Source of the DNA: Pseudomonas sp. PDM04
GTDB taxonomy: Bacteria; Pseudomonadota; Gammaproteobacteria; Pseudomonadales; Pseudomonadaceae
DNA length: 64,000 nt
Direction of reading: 5' to 3'
Assembly (NCBI RefSeq): GCF_014851765.1
Contig: NZ_JACVAI010000004.1
Coordinates: 310,001 to 374,000, forward strand
Positions within the stretch are counted from its first letter, which is position 1. Each line of letters starts with the position of its first letter. The position numbers and the translations under genes were made by a program. Below, piece after piece: positions 8,391 through 16,554 of the stretch. Under the pieces are notes generated by a model that was given only the letters and a program-made list of their open reading frames with translations, had not been told where the DNA came from and did no database searches.

Positions 8391-9307
8391 TCCTTGCCCT
8401 CCATTTCTTTGGCCTGGCTACGGTTGAACAGGATGATCGGCACGATCAGGATCGCCAGCATCACCACTGCCAGGGCGGACGCCACCGGCCAGTCACGGTT
8501 ATTGAAGAACTCCTGCCACAGCACTTTACCGATCATCAGGGTTTCCGGGCCGCCCAGCAGTTCCGGAATCACGAACTCGCCCACCACGGGGATGAACACC
8601 AGCATGCAGCCGGCGATGATGCCGTTCTTGGACAGCGGTATGGTGATCTTCCAGAAACTGTTGAAGGTGCTCGAACCCAGGTCGGATGCCGCTTCCAACA
8701 GGCTCTGGTCGTGCTTCACCAGGTTGGCGTAGAGCGGCAGGATCATGAACGGCAGGTACGAATAGACGACACCGATGTACACCGCGAGGTTGGTGTTGAG
8801 GATCTGCAGCGGTTCACTGATCCAGCCCATGCTCATCAGGAAGCCATTGAGCAGGCCGTTGTTGCTGAGGATACCCATCCACGCGTAGACGCGGATCAGG
8901 ATCGCGGTCCAGGTCGGCATCATGATCAACAGCACCAGCACCGTTTGCAGTTCCTTGCGGGCGCTGGCGATGGCATAGGCCATCGGGTAGCCGATCAGCA
9001 GGCAGAGGATGGTGCTGATCAGCGCCATCTTCAACGAGCCGAGGTAAGCGGCGATGTACAGTTCATCGTCGCCGAGCATGGCGTAGTTGCCGAGGTTGAG
9101 CAGCACTTGCAGCTTCTGGTCGACGAAGCTGTAGATCTCGGTGTACGGCGGAATGGCGACGTCGGCTTCGGCGAAGCTGATCTTCAGGACGATGAAGAAC
9201 GGCAACATGAAGAACAGGAACAGCCAGATGAAGGGAACCCCGATGACCAACTGGCGGCCACCGGGAATTATTCGATTGAGGCGGCGTTTGAATTTGCGCA
9301 TGTTCAT
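8387..9307 (-). CDS. spuG: Polyamine ABC transporter permease SpuG (PotH type)
   Basis: This 306-residue integral membrane protein has a basic N terminus, then a first helix (GVPFIWLFLFFMLPFFIVLKI) and further helices. An EAA-type loop is present as EAASDLGSSTFNSFWKITIP (about residues 204-223). The start at 9307 overlaps the spuF stop as ATGA, indicating translational coupling; an internal ATG at 9301 is a possible alternative. It is the partner of SpuH in the SpuDEFGH polyamine importer. The intact EAA loop and normal length suggest a functional subunit. Confidence 0.9.
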   Translation of the reverse strand: MNMRKFKRRLNRIIPGGRQLVIGVPFIWLFLFFMLPFFIVLKISFAEADVAIPPYTEIYSFVDQKLQVLLNLGNYAMLGDDELYIAAYLGSLKMALISTILCLLIGYPMAYAIASARKELQTVLVLLIMMPTWTAILIRVYAWMGILSNNGLLNGFLMSMGWISEPLQILNTNLAVYIGVVYSYLPFMILPLYANLVKHDQSLLEAASDLGSSTFNSFWKITIPLSKNGIIAGCMLVFIPVVGEFVIPELLGGPETLMIGKVLWQEFFNNRDWPVASALAVVMLAILIVPIILFNRSQAKEMEGKE

Positions 9308-10446
9308 GAGCGCAGTACCACGCCGCTGTCGTCTTCCCACCACACGTAGACCTGATCACCCCAGGTCGGACGTGCGCCACGGCGTTCGGCGTTGGCGACG
9401 AAGGACTGGACGATCTTGCCGCTCGGCAACTCCACGTAGAACACCGAGTGCCCGCCCAGGTAGGCAATGTCGTGTACCTTGCCGCTGGACCAGTTGTATT
9501 CGCAGGTCGGCATGGTTGGCGTCACCAACAGCTTTTCCGGACGGATCGCGTAGGTCACCGACTTGTCCTGCACCGAGGTGCTGATGCCGTGGCCGACATA
9601 GATCTGGCGGTCGAGGTCCTTGCAGGTGATGGTCGCATGCCCTTCGGCGTCGTCGATCACTTCACCGTCGAAGATGTTGACGTTGCCGATGAACTCGCAG
9701 ACCAGGCGGCTGGTCGGGGTTTCGTAGATGTCGATCGGGCTGCCGATCTGGGCGATCCAGCCCAGGTGCATGATCGCGATGCGCTCGGCCATGGTCATGG
9801 CCTCTTCCTGGTCGTGGGTCACCATGACGCAGGTCACGCCCACGCGTTCGATGATTTCCACCAGTTCCAGTTGCATCTGCGAACGCAGCTTCTTATCCAG
9901 TGCCCCCATCGGTTCGTCGAGCAGCAGCAGCTTCGGTCGCTTGGCCAGCGAACGGGCCAGGGCCACGCGCTGGCGCTGACCACCGGACAACTGATGCGGC
10001 TTGCGCTTGGCGTACTGGGTCATCTGCACCAGCTTGAGCATGTCCGCCACCCGCGCATCGATTTCCGCAGCGGGCAACTTGTCCTGCTTGAGGCCGAAGG
10101 CGATGTTCTGCGCCACGGTCATGTGCGGGAACAGTGCGTAGGACTGGAACATCATGTTGATCGGCCGCTCGTAGGGCGGCATGTCGGTGATGTCCACGCC
10201 GTCGAGGAAAATGCGTCCTTCCGTCGGTCGTTCGAAGCCGGCAAGCATGCGCAGCAAGGTGGATTTGCCCGATCCCGATCCGCCGAGCAGGGCGAAGATC
10301 TCGCCTTTCTTGATTTCCAGGGACACATCGTCCACGGCAATCGTCTCGTCGAACTTCTTCGTGACCCGGTCGATTTTGACCAGCACCTGTTTAGGTGACT
10401 GGTCGCCCTCGAGGGCTTTCTTATAGGCGCCGGAGGCAACTGCCAT
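9304..10446 (-). CDS. spuF: Polyamine ABC transporter ATPase SpuF (PotG type)
   Basis: This 380-residue cytoplasmic ATPase energises polyamine uptake. Walker A is GGSGSGKST at residues 55-63, the Q-loop is MMFQSYALFPH (about 98-108), the signature is LSGGQRQR at 153-160, Walker B is LLLLDEP at 173-179, and the switch His is in VMVTHDQEE. A C-terminal TOBE-type domain (about 285-380) is typical of PotA/PotG ATPases. A GGGAG ribosome site precedes the ATG at 10446, 74 bases after the spuE stop, and the gene overlaps spuG by four bases. Confidence 0.92.
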   Translation of the reverse strand: MAVASGAYKKALEGDQSPKQVLVKIDRVTKKFDETIAVDDVSLEIKKGEIFALLGGSGSGKSTLLRMLAGFERPTEGRIFLDGVDITDMPPYERPINMMFQSYALFPHMTVAQNIAFGLKQDKLPAAEIDARVADMLKLVQMTQYAKRKPHQLSGGQRQRVALARSLAKRPKLLLLDEPMGALDKKLRSQMQLELVEIIERVGVTCVMVTHDQEEAMTMAERIAIMHLGWIAQIGSPIDIYETPTSRLVCEFIGNVNIFDGEVIDDAEGHATITCKDLDRQIYVGHGISTSVQDKSVTYAIRPEKLLVTPTMPTCEYNWSSGKVHDIAYLGGHSVFYVELPSGKIVQSFVANAERRGARPTWGDQVYVWWEDDSGVVLRS

Positions 10447-10520
10447 TTACGAAACTCCCAAAAAAAAGAGTGCAGTTCGCTCAAGGTGAGCCAACCCTGA
10501 ATAGTTTAAGTCTTGAAGCG

Positions 10521-11618
10521 CTATTTACCCGACTTGACCTTGGTCCAGCTGCGGGTCATCAAACGTTGAATGTTGGGTGGCAACTCGATGGACACGTAGG
10601 TTTTGTCGAGTACTTCCTGGGGTGGATAAACCGATTCGTCGGTGCGGATGTCCTGGTCCATCAGTTTGTCCGACGCCGGGTTCGGGTTGGCGTAACCGAC
10701 GTAATCACTGACCTGCGCGATCACTTCAGGTTTCAACAGATAATTGATGAAGGTGTGGGCCTGCTTGACGTTGGCCGAGTCTTTCGGAATGGCCAGCATG
10801 TCGAACCACAGTGCGCCACCTTCCTTGGGAATCGAGTAGGCGATGTTCACGCCCTTCTTCGCTTCGGCCGCTCGGTTCCTGGCCTGGAAGATATCGCCGG
10901 AGAAACCGATGGCAACGCAGATATCGCCGTTGGCCAGGTCCGCGATGTATTTGGAAGAGTGGAAGTAAGTCACGTAAGGCCGCACCGCCAGCAGCTTGGC
11001 TTCGGCCTTCTTGTAGTCGTCAGGGTTGGTGCTGTTGGCATTCAGACCCATGTAGTTGAGGACCGTGGGCATCATTTCATCGGCGGAATCGAGGAACGCC
11101 ACGCCACAGCTTTGCAGCTTCTTGATGTTCTGCGGCTCGAACACTGCGGCCCAGGAGTCGATCTTGTCGACGCCCAGCACGGCCTTGATCTTGTCGACGT
11201 TGTAGCCGATGCCGTTGGTGCCCCACAGGTACGGCACCGCGTACAGGTTGCCCGGATCGTTCTGTTCCAGGCGCTTGAGCAGCACCGGGTCGAGGTTGGA
11301 ATAGTTCGGCAACTGCGACTTGTCGAGCTTCTGGAAAGCGCCGGCCTTGATCTGCTTGCCAAGGAAGTGGTTGGACGGCACGACCACGTCGTAACCGGTG
11401 CGCCCGGCCAGCAACTTGCCTTCCAGGGTTTCGTTGGAGTCGAACACGTCGTAGACCGGCTTGATCCCGGTCTCTTTCTGGAAGTCGGCCAGGGTCGTTT
11501 CCCCGATGTAATCCGACCAGTTATAAATATGCACGGTGCCGGCGGCCTGGGCACTGACAGCCATCGTCAGTCCGGTGCCGATCAGCAAGGCATTGCGCAA
11601 CAAAGAAAAAATAGGCAA
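10521..11618 (-). CDS. spuE: Periplasmic polyamine-binding protein SpuE
   Basis: This 365-residue protein has a signal peptide (first 25 residues, ending AQAAG) and belongs to the PotF/PotD binding-protein family. It shares family blocks with the neighbouring SpuD: VHIYNWSDYIGE, VYDVFDSNETLEGKLLAG, YDVVVPSNHFLGKQI and SFxGDIFQARNRAAEA. In P. aeruginosa, SpuE prefers spermidine and SpuD putrescine. The assignment here rests on gene order (spuD then spuE then spuF), because specificity residues were not checked. It lies downstream of a long intercistronic hairpin that may separate its expression from spuD. Confidence 0.85.
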   Translation of the reverse strand: MPIFSLLRNALLIGTGLTMAVSAQAAGTVHIYNWSDYIGETTLADFQKETGIKPVYDVFDSNETLEGKLLAGRTGYDVVVPSNHFLGKQIKAGAFQKLDKSQLPNYSNLDPVLLKRLEQNDPGNLYAVPYLWGTNGIGYNVDKIKAVLGVDKIDSWAAVFEPQNIKKLQSCGVAFLDSADEMMPTVLNYMGLNANSTNPDDYKKAEAKLLAVRPYVTYFHSSKYIADLANGDICVAIGFSGDIFQARNRAAEAKKGVNIAYSIPKEGGALWFDMLAIPKDSANVKQAHTFINYLLKPEVIAQVSDYVGYANPNPASDKLMDQDIRTDESVYPPQEVLDKTYVSIELPPNIQRLMTRSWTKVKSGK

Positions 11619-11755
11619 GTGGAGGTCCTCTAAAATTAGTTGGGCCCAAGTTGCCCCGCGTTACATGACAGTCGTACCTGCCCAGCAACAAAACCGGCGC
11701 GCAACTTACCCTCGAAAAACCGATCCAGCAAAACTTTCCGTCATTTATTTGCTCC

Positions 11756-11790
11756 TGTTGCCGTCGCCGCGTTGGCGGCGGCAACAGGAA
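11756..11790 (-). other. Intercistronic hairpin between spuD and spuE
   Basis: A 15-base inverted repeat with a five-base loop (arms 11756-11770 and 11776-11790, one mismatch) lies 16 bases downstream of the spuD stop. No T-run follows on the transcribed strand, so it looks like an mRNA-stabilising or attenuating structure more than a full terminator. Confidence 0.7.
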
Positions 11791-11806
11791 ACCGCTTCAA
11801 ACCCGC

Positions 11807-12919
11807 TTATTTACCGGATTTGATCTTGGTCCAGCTGCGCGTCAGGATCCGCTGGGTCGCGGCCGGCAAGTCGGCAATCGCGTACAGCTTGGCCAGCACG
11901 TCGGCTGGTGGGTAGATGCCCGGGTCGCTGGTGATGTCCTTGTCCACCAGTTTGGTGGCTTCGGCGTTACCGTTAGGGAAGCGCACGGCGTTGGTGATTT
12001 CAGCCATGATTTCCGGCTTCTGCAGGAAGGTCATGAACTTGTAGGCACCCTCGACGTTTTCAGCATCCTTGGGGATGGCGACCATGTCGTAGAAGCTGCC
12101 GGCACCTTCTTTCGGAATGTTGTAGCTGACTTTCACCTTGTCGCCGGCTTCAGCCGCGCGGGACTTGGCCTGGTAGATGTCACCCGAGTAACCGACAGCC
12201 ACGCAGATGTTGCCGTTGGCCAGGTCGGAGATGTACTTGGACGAGTGGAAGTAGCCCACCGAAGGACGGATTTTCAGGAACAGCGCTTCGGCTTCAGCCA
12301 GTTGTTTCTTGTCCTGGCTGTCGGTCGGATAGCCCAGGTAATGCAGCGCCACCGGAATCATCTCGGTTGGCGAATCGAGGAAGCTGATCCCGCACGACTT
12401 CAACTTGGCGGCGTTTTCAGGCTTGAACAGCAGGTCCCAGGAATTGGTCGGTGCATCGGCACCCAGTGCAGCCTTGACCTTGTCGGCGTTGAAGCCGATG
12501 CCGATCGAACCCCACATGTACGGGAAGGCGTGTTCGTTGCCCGGGTCGCTGACCGATACCGCCTTGAGCAGGTCGGTGTTCAGGTTTTTCCAGTTTGGCA
12601 GCTTGGACTTGTCCAGCTTCTGGTAGACGCCCGCCTTGATCTGCTTGGCCAGGAAGTTGTTCGACGGCACGACGACGTCGTAGCCGGACTTGCCCGCCAG
12701 CAACTTGGCTTCCAGGGTTTCGTTGCTGTCGAAGACGTCGTAGACCACCTTGATGCCCGACTCGTCTTCAAACTTCTTGATGGTGTCCGGAGCGATGTAA
12801 TCGGACCAGTTATAGACGTGCAACACCTTGTCGTCCGCCTGCACCGCACCCGCCATCAATCCCATCAGGGACATGGCGAGGAGAGTCTTGCCAGCAAGCT
12901 TTTTTCCTAATGCCTTCAT
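11807..12919 (-). CDS. spuD: Periplasmic putrescine-binding protein SpuD
   Basis: This 370-residue PotF-type binding protein has a signal peptide of about 28 residues (ending AVQADD). From memory its mature sequence closely follows PAO1 SpuD: HVYNWSDYIAPDTIKKFE, KVVYDVFDSNETLEAKLLAG, LPNWKNLNTDLL, DPGNEHAFPYMWGSIGIG and the terminal RSWTKIKSGK. It captures putrescine in the periplasm for the SpuFGH permease. Upstream, 170 gene-free bases separate it from spuC. A paralogous gene, spuE, follows. Binding-site residues were not individually verified. Confidence 0.92.
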   Translation of the reverse strand: MKALGKKLAGKTLLAMSLMGLMAGAVQADDKVLHVYNWSDYIAPDTIKKFEDESGIKVVYDVFDSNETLEAKLLAGKSGYDVVVPSNNFLAKQIKAGVYQKLDKSKLPNWKNLNTDLLKAVSVSDPGNEHAFPYMWGSIGIGFNADKVKAALGADAPTNSWDLLFKPENAAKLKSCGISFLDSPTEMIPVALHYLGYPTDSQDKKQLAEAEALFLKIRPSVGYFHSSKYISDLANGNICVAVGYSGDIYQAKSRAAEAGDKVKVSYNIPKEGAGSFYDMVAIPKDAENVEGAYKFMTFLQKPEIMAEITNAVRFPNGNAEATKLVDKDITSDPGIYPPADVLAKLYAIADLPAATQRILTRSWTKIKSGK

Positions 12920-13089
12920 GCGTTAATGCTCCAAATTTTTCTTTTTTGAACCACTTTGTTCAGCGGCCGAACCCGGACAACTGGAACCGCGGCTAGTCTG
13001 GCAAGATCCGAGGCGGTCTTTCAAGGAAAGGCCACCCTTTATGGCTGCCCTGAGCGAAAGTTTCATGTCTCCCGCTCAGAGCCTAGCAC

Positions 13090-14454
13090 TTAGCCCTGCA
13101 ACGCACTCAGGGTCAGGTCAAGGCACTTGCGCGCCTTCTCGACCAGCTCATCGATTTCCGCCTTGGTGATCACCAGCGGTGGAGCGATGATCATGGTGTC
13201 GCCCACGGCGCGCATGATCAGGCCGTTGTCGAAGCAGAACTGGCGGCAGATCATGCCGACGCCCTTGCCTTCGTAACGCTTGCGCGTGGCCTTGTCCTGT
13301 ACCAGCTCGATCGCCCCCAGCAGACCGACCCCACGCACTTCCCCCACCAACGGGTGATCGTTCAGTTCCCACAGACGTTTCTGCAAATAAGGTGCCGTTT
13401 CTGCGTGAACGCGTTCGATAATTTTTTCGTCGCGCATGATGCGGATGTTTTCCAGGGCCACGGCGGCGGCCACCGGGTGCCCGGAGTAGGTGAAACCGTG
13501 GTTGAAGTCGCCGCCCTCGTTGAGCACCGCCACCACTTCGTCGCGCACGATCAGGCCACCCATGGGGATGTAGCCGGAGGTCAGGCCTTTGGCGATGGTC
13601 ATCATGTCGGGCTTGAGGCCGTAGAAATCGGTACCGAACCACTCACCGGTGCGACCGAAGCCACAGATCACTTCGTCCGCCACGAACAGGATGTCGTACT
13701 TGGCGAGGATCTCCTTGATGCGCGGCCAGTAGGTCTCTGGCGGAATGATCACGCCACCGGCACCCTGGATCGGCTCGGCAATGAATGCACCGACGTTGTC
13801 CACGCCCACTTCGAGAATTTTCTCTTCCAGCTGGTTGGCTGCCCACACACCGAACTCTTCCGGCGTCATGTCGCCGCCTTCGCCGAACCAGTACGGCTGG
13901 GCGATGTGAACGATGCCCGGAATCGGCAGGTCGCCCTGCTCGTGCATGTAGGTCATGCCACCCAGGCTCGCGCCGGCCACGGTGGAACCGTGATAGCCGT
14001 TCTTGCGGCTGATGATGACTTTCTTGTTCGGCTGGCCCTTGATCGCCCAATAGTGGCGGACCATGCGCAGCATTGTGTCGTTGCCTTCGGAACCGGAGCC
14101 AGTGAAGAACACGTGGTTCATGCCCTGCGGCGCGATGTCGGCGATGGCCTTGGACAGCTCCAGGACCGGCGGGTGAGCGGTCTGGAAGAACAGGTTGTAA
14201 TAAGGCAGCTCGCGCATTTGCTTGCTGGCCGCATCGGCCAGTTCATCACGACCGTAACCGATCGCCACACACCACAGGCCGGCCATGCCGTCGAGAATCT
14301 TGTTGCCTTCGCTGTCCCACAGGTAGACACCCTTGGCATTGGTGATGATCCGCGGGCCTTTTTCTTTCAGCTGCTTGAAGTCGCTGAACGGCGCCAGGTG
14401 GTGATCATTGCTCAGGGTTTGCCATTCACGGGTTTGCGGGTTGTTGCTGGTCAT
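13090..14454 (-). CDS. spuC: Putrescine/polyamine:pyruvate aminotransferase SpuC
   Basis: This 454-residue class-III PLP aminotransferase has its cofactor lysine at Lys289 in MTIAKGLTSGY and the PLP-contacting Asp260 in LFVADEVICGFGRTG. The phosphate-binding region is the GSGSEGNDT block (about 119-127). It transfers an amino group from putrescine or its gamma-glutamyl derivative to pyruvate, giving alanine and an aminoaldehyde. It follows spuB in the operon by 59 bases. Length and motifs are normal, and it is intact, unlike spuA upstream. Confidence 0.92.
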   Translation of the reverse strand: MTSNNPQTREWQTLSNDHHLAPFSDFKQLKEKGPRIITNAKGVYLWDSEGNKILDGMAGLWCVAIGYGRDELADAASKQMRELPYYNLFFQTAHPPVLELSKAIADIAPQGMNHVFFTGSGSEGNDTMLRMVRHYWAIKGQPNKKVIISRKNGYHGSTVAGASLGGMTYMHEQGDLPIPGIVHIAQPYWFGEGGDMTPEEFGVWAANQLEEKILEVGVDNVGAFIAEPIQGAGGVIIPPETYWPRIKEILAKYDILFVADEVICGFGRTGEWFGTDFYGLKPDMMTIAKGLTSGYIPMGGLIVRDEVVAVLNEGGDFNHGFTYSGHPVAAAVALENIRIMRDEKIIERVHAETAPYLQKRLWELNDHPLVGEVRGVGLLGAIELVQDKATRKRYEGKGVGMICRQFCFDNGLIMRAVGDTMIIAPPLVITKAEIDELVEKARKCLDLTLSALQG

Positions 14455-14513
14455 ACGAATCTCCTAAAAAATCCAGGTGAAAGCGCTGCCCGACAGCGGC
14501 AGCGCCCGGCGCA

Positions 14514-15872
14514 TCAGACGGCGAAGAGCAGGAATTCCCGTTCCCACGAACTGATGACGCGCTTGAAGTTTTCATGCTCGGCCCGCTTGACCGCGACGTA
14601 GCCAGTGATGAAATTTTTGCCCAGGTAGCGTTCGATGGTCGCGCTGTTTTCCATGCGTTCGAGCGCGTCCTCGATGGTCAGTGGCAGGCGCAGGTTGCGG
14701 CGTTCATAGCCGCGCCCCACCACCGGCGCACTCGGGTTCATGCCTTCGACCATGCCGATGTAGCCGCAGAGCAGGCTCGCGGCGATGGCCAGGTAAGGGT
14801 TGGCGTCGGCGCCCGGCAGGCGGTTTTCCACCCGACGGTTTTGCGGACCGGCATCCGGAACCCGCAGGCCCACGGTGCGATTCTCTTCACCCCACTCCAC
14901 GTTCACCGGTGCCGAGGTGTCCGGCAGGAAGCGGCGGAACGAGTTGACGTTCGGCGCGAACAGCGGCAACAACTCGGGAATCAGCTTCTGCAGGCCACCG
15001 ATGTGGTGCAGGAACAGCTGGCTCATGGTCCCGTCTTCATTGGAAAAGATGTTCTTGCCGGTCTCGATGTCGATGATGCTTTGGTGCAGGTGCATCGCGC
15101 TGCCCGGCTCGCCGGTCATGGGTTTGGCCATGAAGGTGGCCGCCACGTCGTGCTTGAGTGCGGCTTCGCGCATGGTGCGCTTGAACACCAGGATCTGGTC
15201 GGCCAGGGACAGGGCATCGCCATGACGGAAGTTGATTTCCATCTGCGCCGTGCCGTCCTCGTGGATCAGCGTGTCGAGGTCCAGTTCCTGCAATTCGCAC
15301 CAGTCATAGACGTCTTCGAACAACGGATCGAACTCGTTCGCCGCTTCGATGGAGAACGACTGGCGACCGATTTCCGGGCGCCCGGAACGGCCGATGGGCG
15401 GCTGCAACGGATAGTCCGGGTCATCGCTGCGCTTGGTCAGGTAGAACTCCATCTCCGGCGCCACGATCGGCTGCCAGCCCTTGTCGGCATAGAGCTTGAG
15501 GACCTTCTTGAGCACGTTGCGCGGCGACAGCTCGATCGGGTTGCCTTGCTTGTCATAGGTGTCGTGGATCACTTGGGCAGTGGGCTCGATGGCCCAGGGC
15601 ACCAGGTAAACCGCGTTCTGGTCGGGACGGCAGACCATGTCGATGTCCGCCGGGTCGAGCAGTTCGTAATAGATGTCGTCTTCGACATAGTCGCCGGTCA
15701 CGGTCTGTAACAGAACGCTCTCGGGCAGGCGCATGCCTTTTTCGGCGATGAACTTGTTGGTCGGCGAAATCTTGCCCCGGGTGATCCCGGTCAAGTCGGC
15801 GATCATGCATTCGACTTCTGTGATCTTGTGGTCTTTCAACCAATCGGTGAGCTGGTCGAGGTTGTGACTCAT
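14514..15872 (-). CDS. spuB: Gamma-glutamylpolyamine synthetase SpuB
   Basis: This 452-residue protein of the glutamine-synthetase fold ligates glutamate to putrescine or other polyamines using ATP. Visible GS motifs are the metal-ligand block APEMEFYL (about 148-155), an AQMEINF block, the ATP/metal block GSAMHLHQS and the C-terminal NRLPGADANPYLA. It is the first intact gene of the spu operon in this strain because spuA is degraded. It is a paralogue of SpuI on the other strand. The start at 15872 has no strong ribosome site, only a CTAGAGGC stretch nearby. Confidence 0.9.
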   Translation of the reverse strand: MSHNLDQLTDWLKDHKITEVECMIADLTGITRGKISPTNKFIAEKGMRLPESVLLQTVTGDYVEDDIYYELLDPADIDMVCRPDQNAVYLVPWAIEPTAQVIHDTYDKQGNPIELSPRNVLKKVLKLYADKGWQPIVAPEMEFYLTKRSDDPDYPLQPPIGRSGRPEIGRQSFSIEAANEFDPLFEDVYDWCELQELDLDTLIHEDGTAQMEINFRHGDALSLADQILVFKRTMREAALKHDVAATFMAKPMTGEPGSAMHLHQSIIDIETGKNIFSNEDGTMSQLFLHHIGGLQKLIPELLPLFAPNVNSFRRFLPDTSAPVNVEWGEENRTVGLRVPDAGPQNRRVENRLPGADANPYLAIAASLLCGYIGMVEGMNPSAPVVGRGYERRNLRLPLTIEDALERMENSATIERYLGKNFITGYVAVKRAEHENFKRVISSWEREFLLFAV

Positions 15873-15964
15873 AAATGCCTCTAGGCTTTGAGTTTCCTGG
15901 CTATCGCAAGCCAGGCGATGTTTTGACGCATCGGCGTCGCGTTGAAATGTAGGTCAACGACAGG

Positions 15965-16276
15965 CTATCGTGTTTTCACCCAAGTGCACGGCGCGTGCCG
16001 GGCGTGCAGAATCGCGAGCGCGGGCGTGCCGCGGATCGCCAGGCCGCCATTGTGAATCGGTTCTATATTGAAAGGAGTAACCGTAATGGGGGTGCCATCG
16101 GTGCCGTCCAGAATATCGGACGCCAGCGCCGGTTTGATCAGGGACGCAGAAATCGCCGTCAAGCCCGAAGCCGCTGCGCCCAGGGTGCGAACATTCGTAT
16201 CGTCACTCATGTGAGAGGCATGCGGACCGTTCTGCTTGAAGCATTCGGTGATGCCGATTAACGGCAGGCGAGACAT
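15965..16276 (-). pseudogene. spuA: spuA remnant: N-terminal fragment of gamma-glutamyl-GABA hydrolase
   Basis: This 103-codon frame starts MSRLPLIGITECFKQNG, followed by AASGL, SDILDGTDGT and FNIEP. These blocks match the first 90 or so residues of SpuA/PuuD (class-I glutamine amidotransferase-like hydrolase, normally about 250 residues). The fragment stops before the Cys nucleophile block (GICRG in the family), so it cannot be an active hydrolase. It occupies exactly the spuA position between spuB and the divergent spuI. No further SpuA-like sequence is visible in the 92 bases before spuB. The frame is still open, so a retained short peptide cannot be excluded. Confidence 0.85.
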
Positions 16277-16554
16277 GAAGCACCCCGGTATTATTGCTGT
16301 TATGGGTTTGAATCGAGCTTAGCCTTGTTCATTTTTTTACACAACACCCCCGTAAAAAATACAACACGGCCCGCTCAAGCCCGCAGCCGGGCAAGCGCTC
16401 GAAGGCATAAAAACGCCCCAAAGTGCTTCAAAAAAGCCTCACGAGCGCTTTTTTAGGGCAAAAACGCCCTCGCTTGACTTCGGCATGCCGTTCGGGTTGA
16501 CTGGAATCCGAAGAGATCAATGATTGATATTTTTAACAACAAAGGTGTTGCATC
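16277..16554. promoter_or_regulatory. Divergent spuA-spuI promoter region
   Basis: This 278-base region must carry the promoters of the divergent spu operon and spuI. It contains an 8-base inverted repeat AAAAAAGC / GCTTTTTT (16430-16437 and 16447-16454), A/T tracts near 16330-16360, and two TTGACT motifs (16474-16479 and 16497-16502) that could be -35 boxes for spuI. No well-spaced consensus -10 was found. AAAGGTG about ten bases before 16555 is the spuI ribosome site. Confidence 0.5.
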
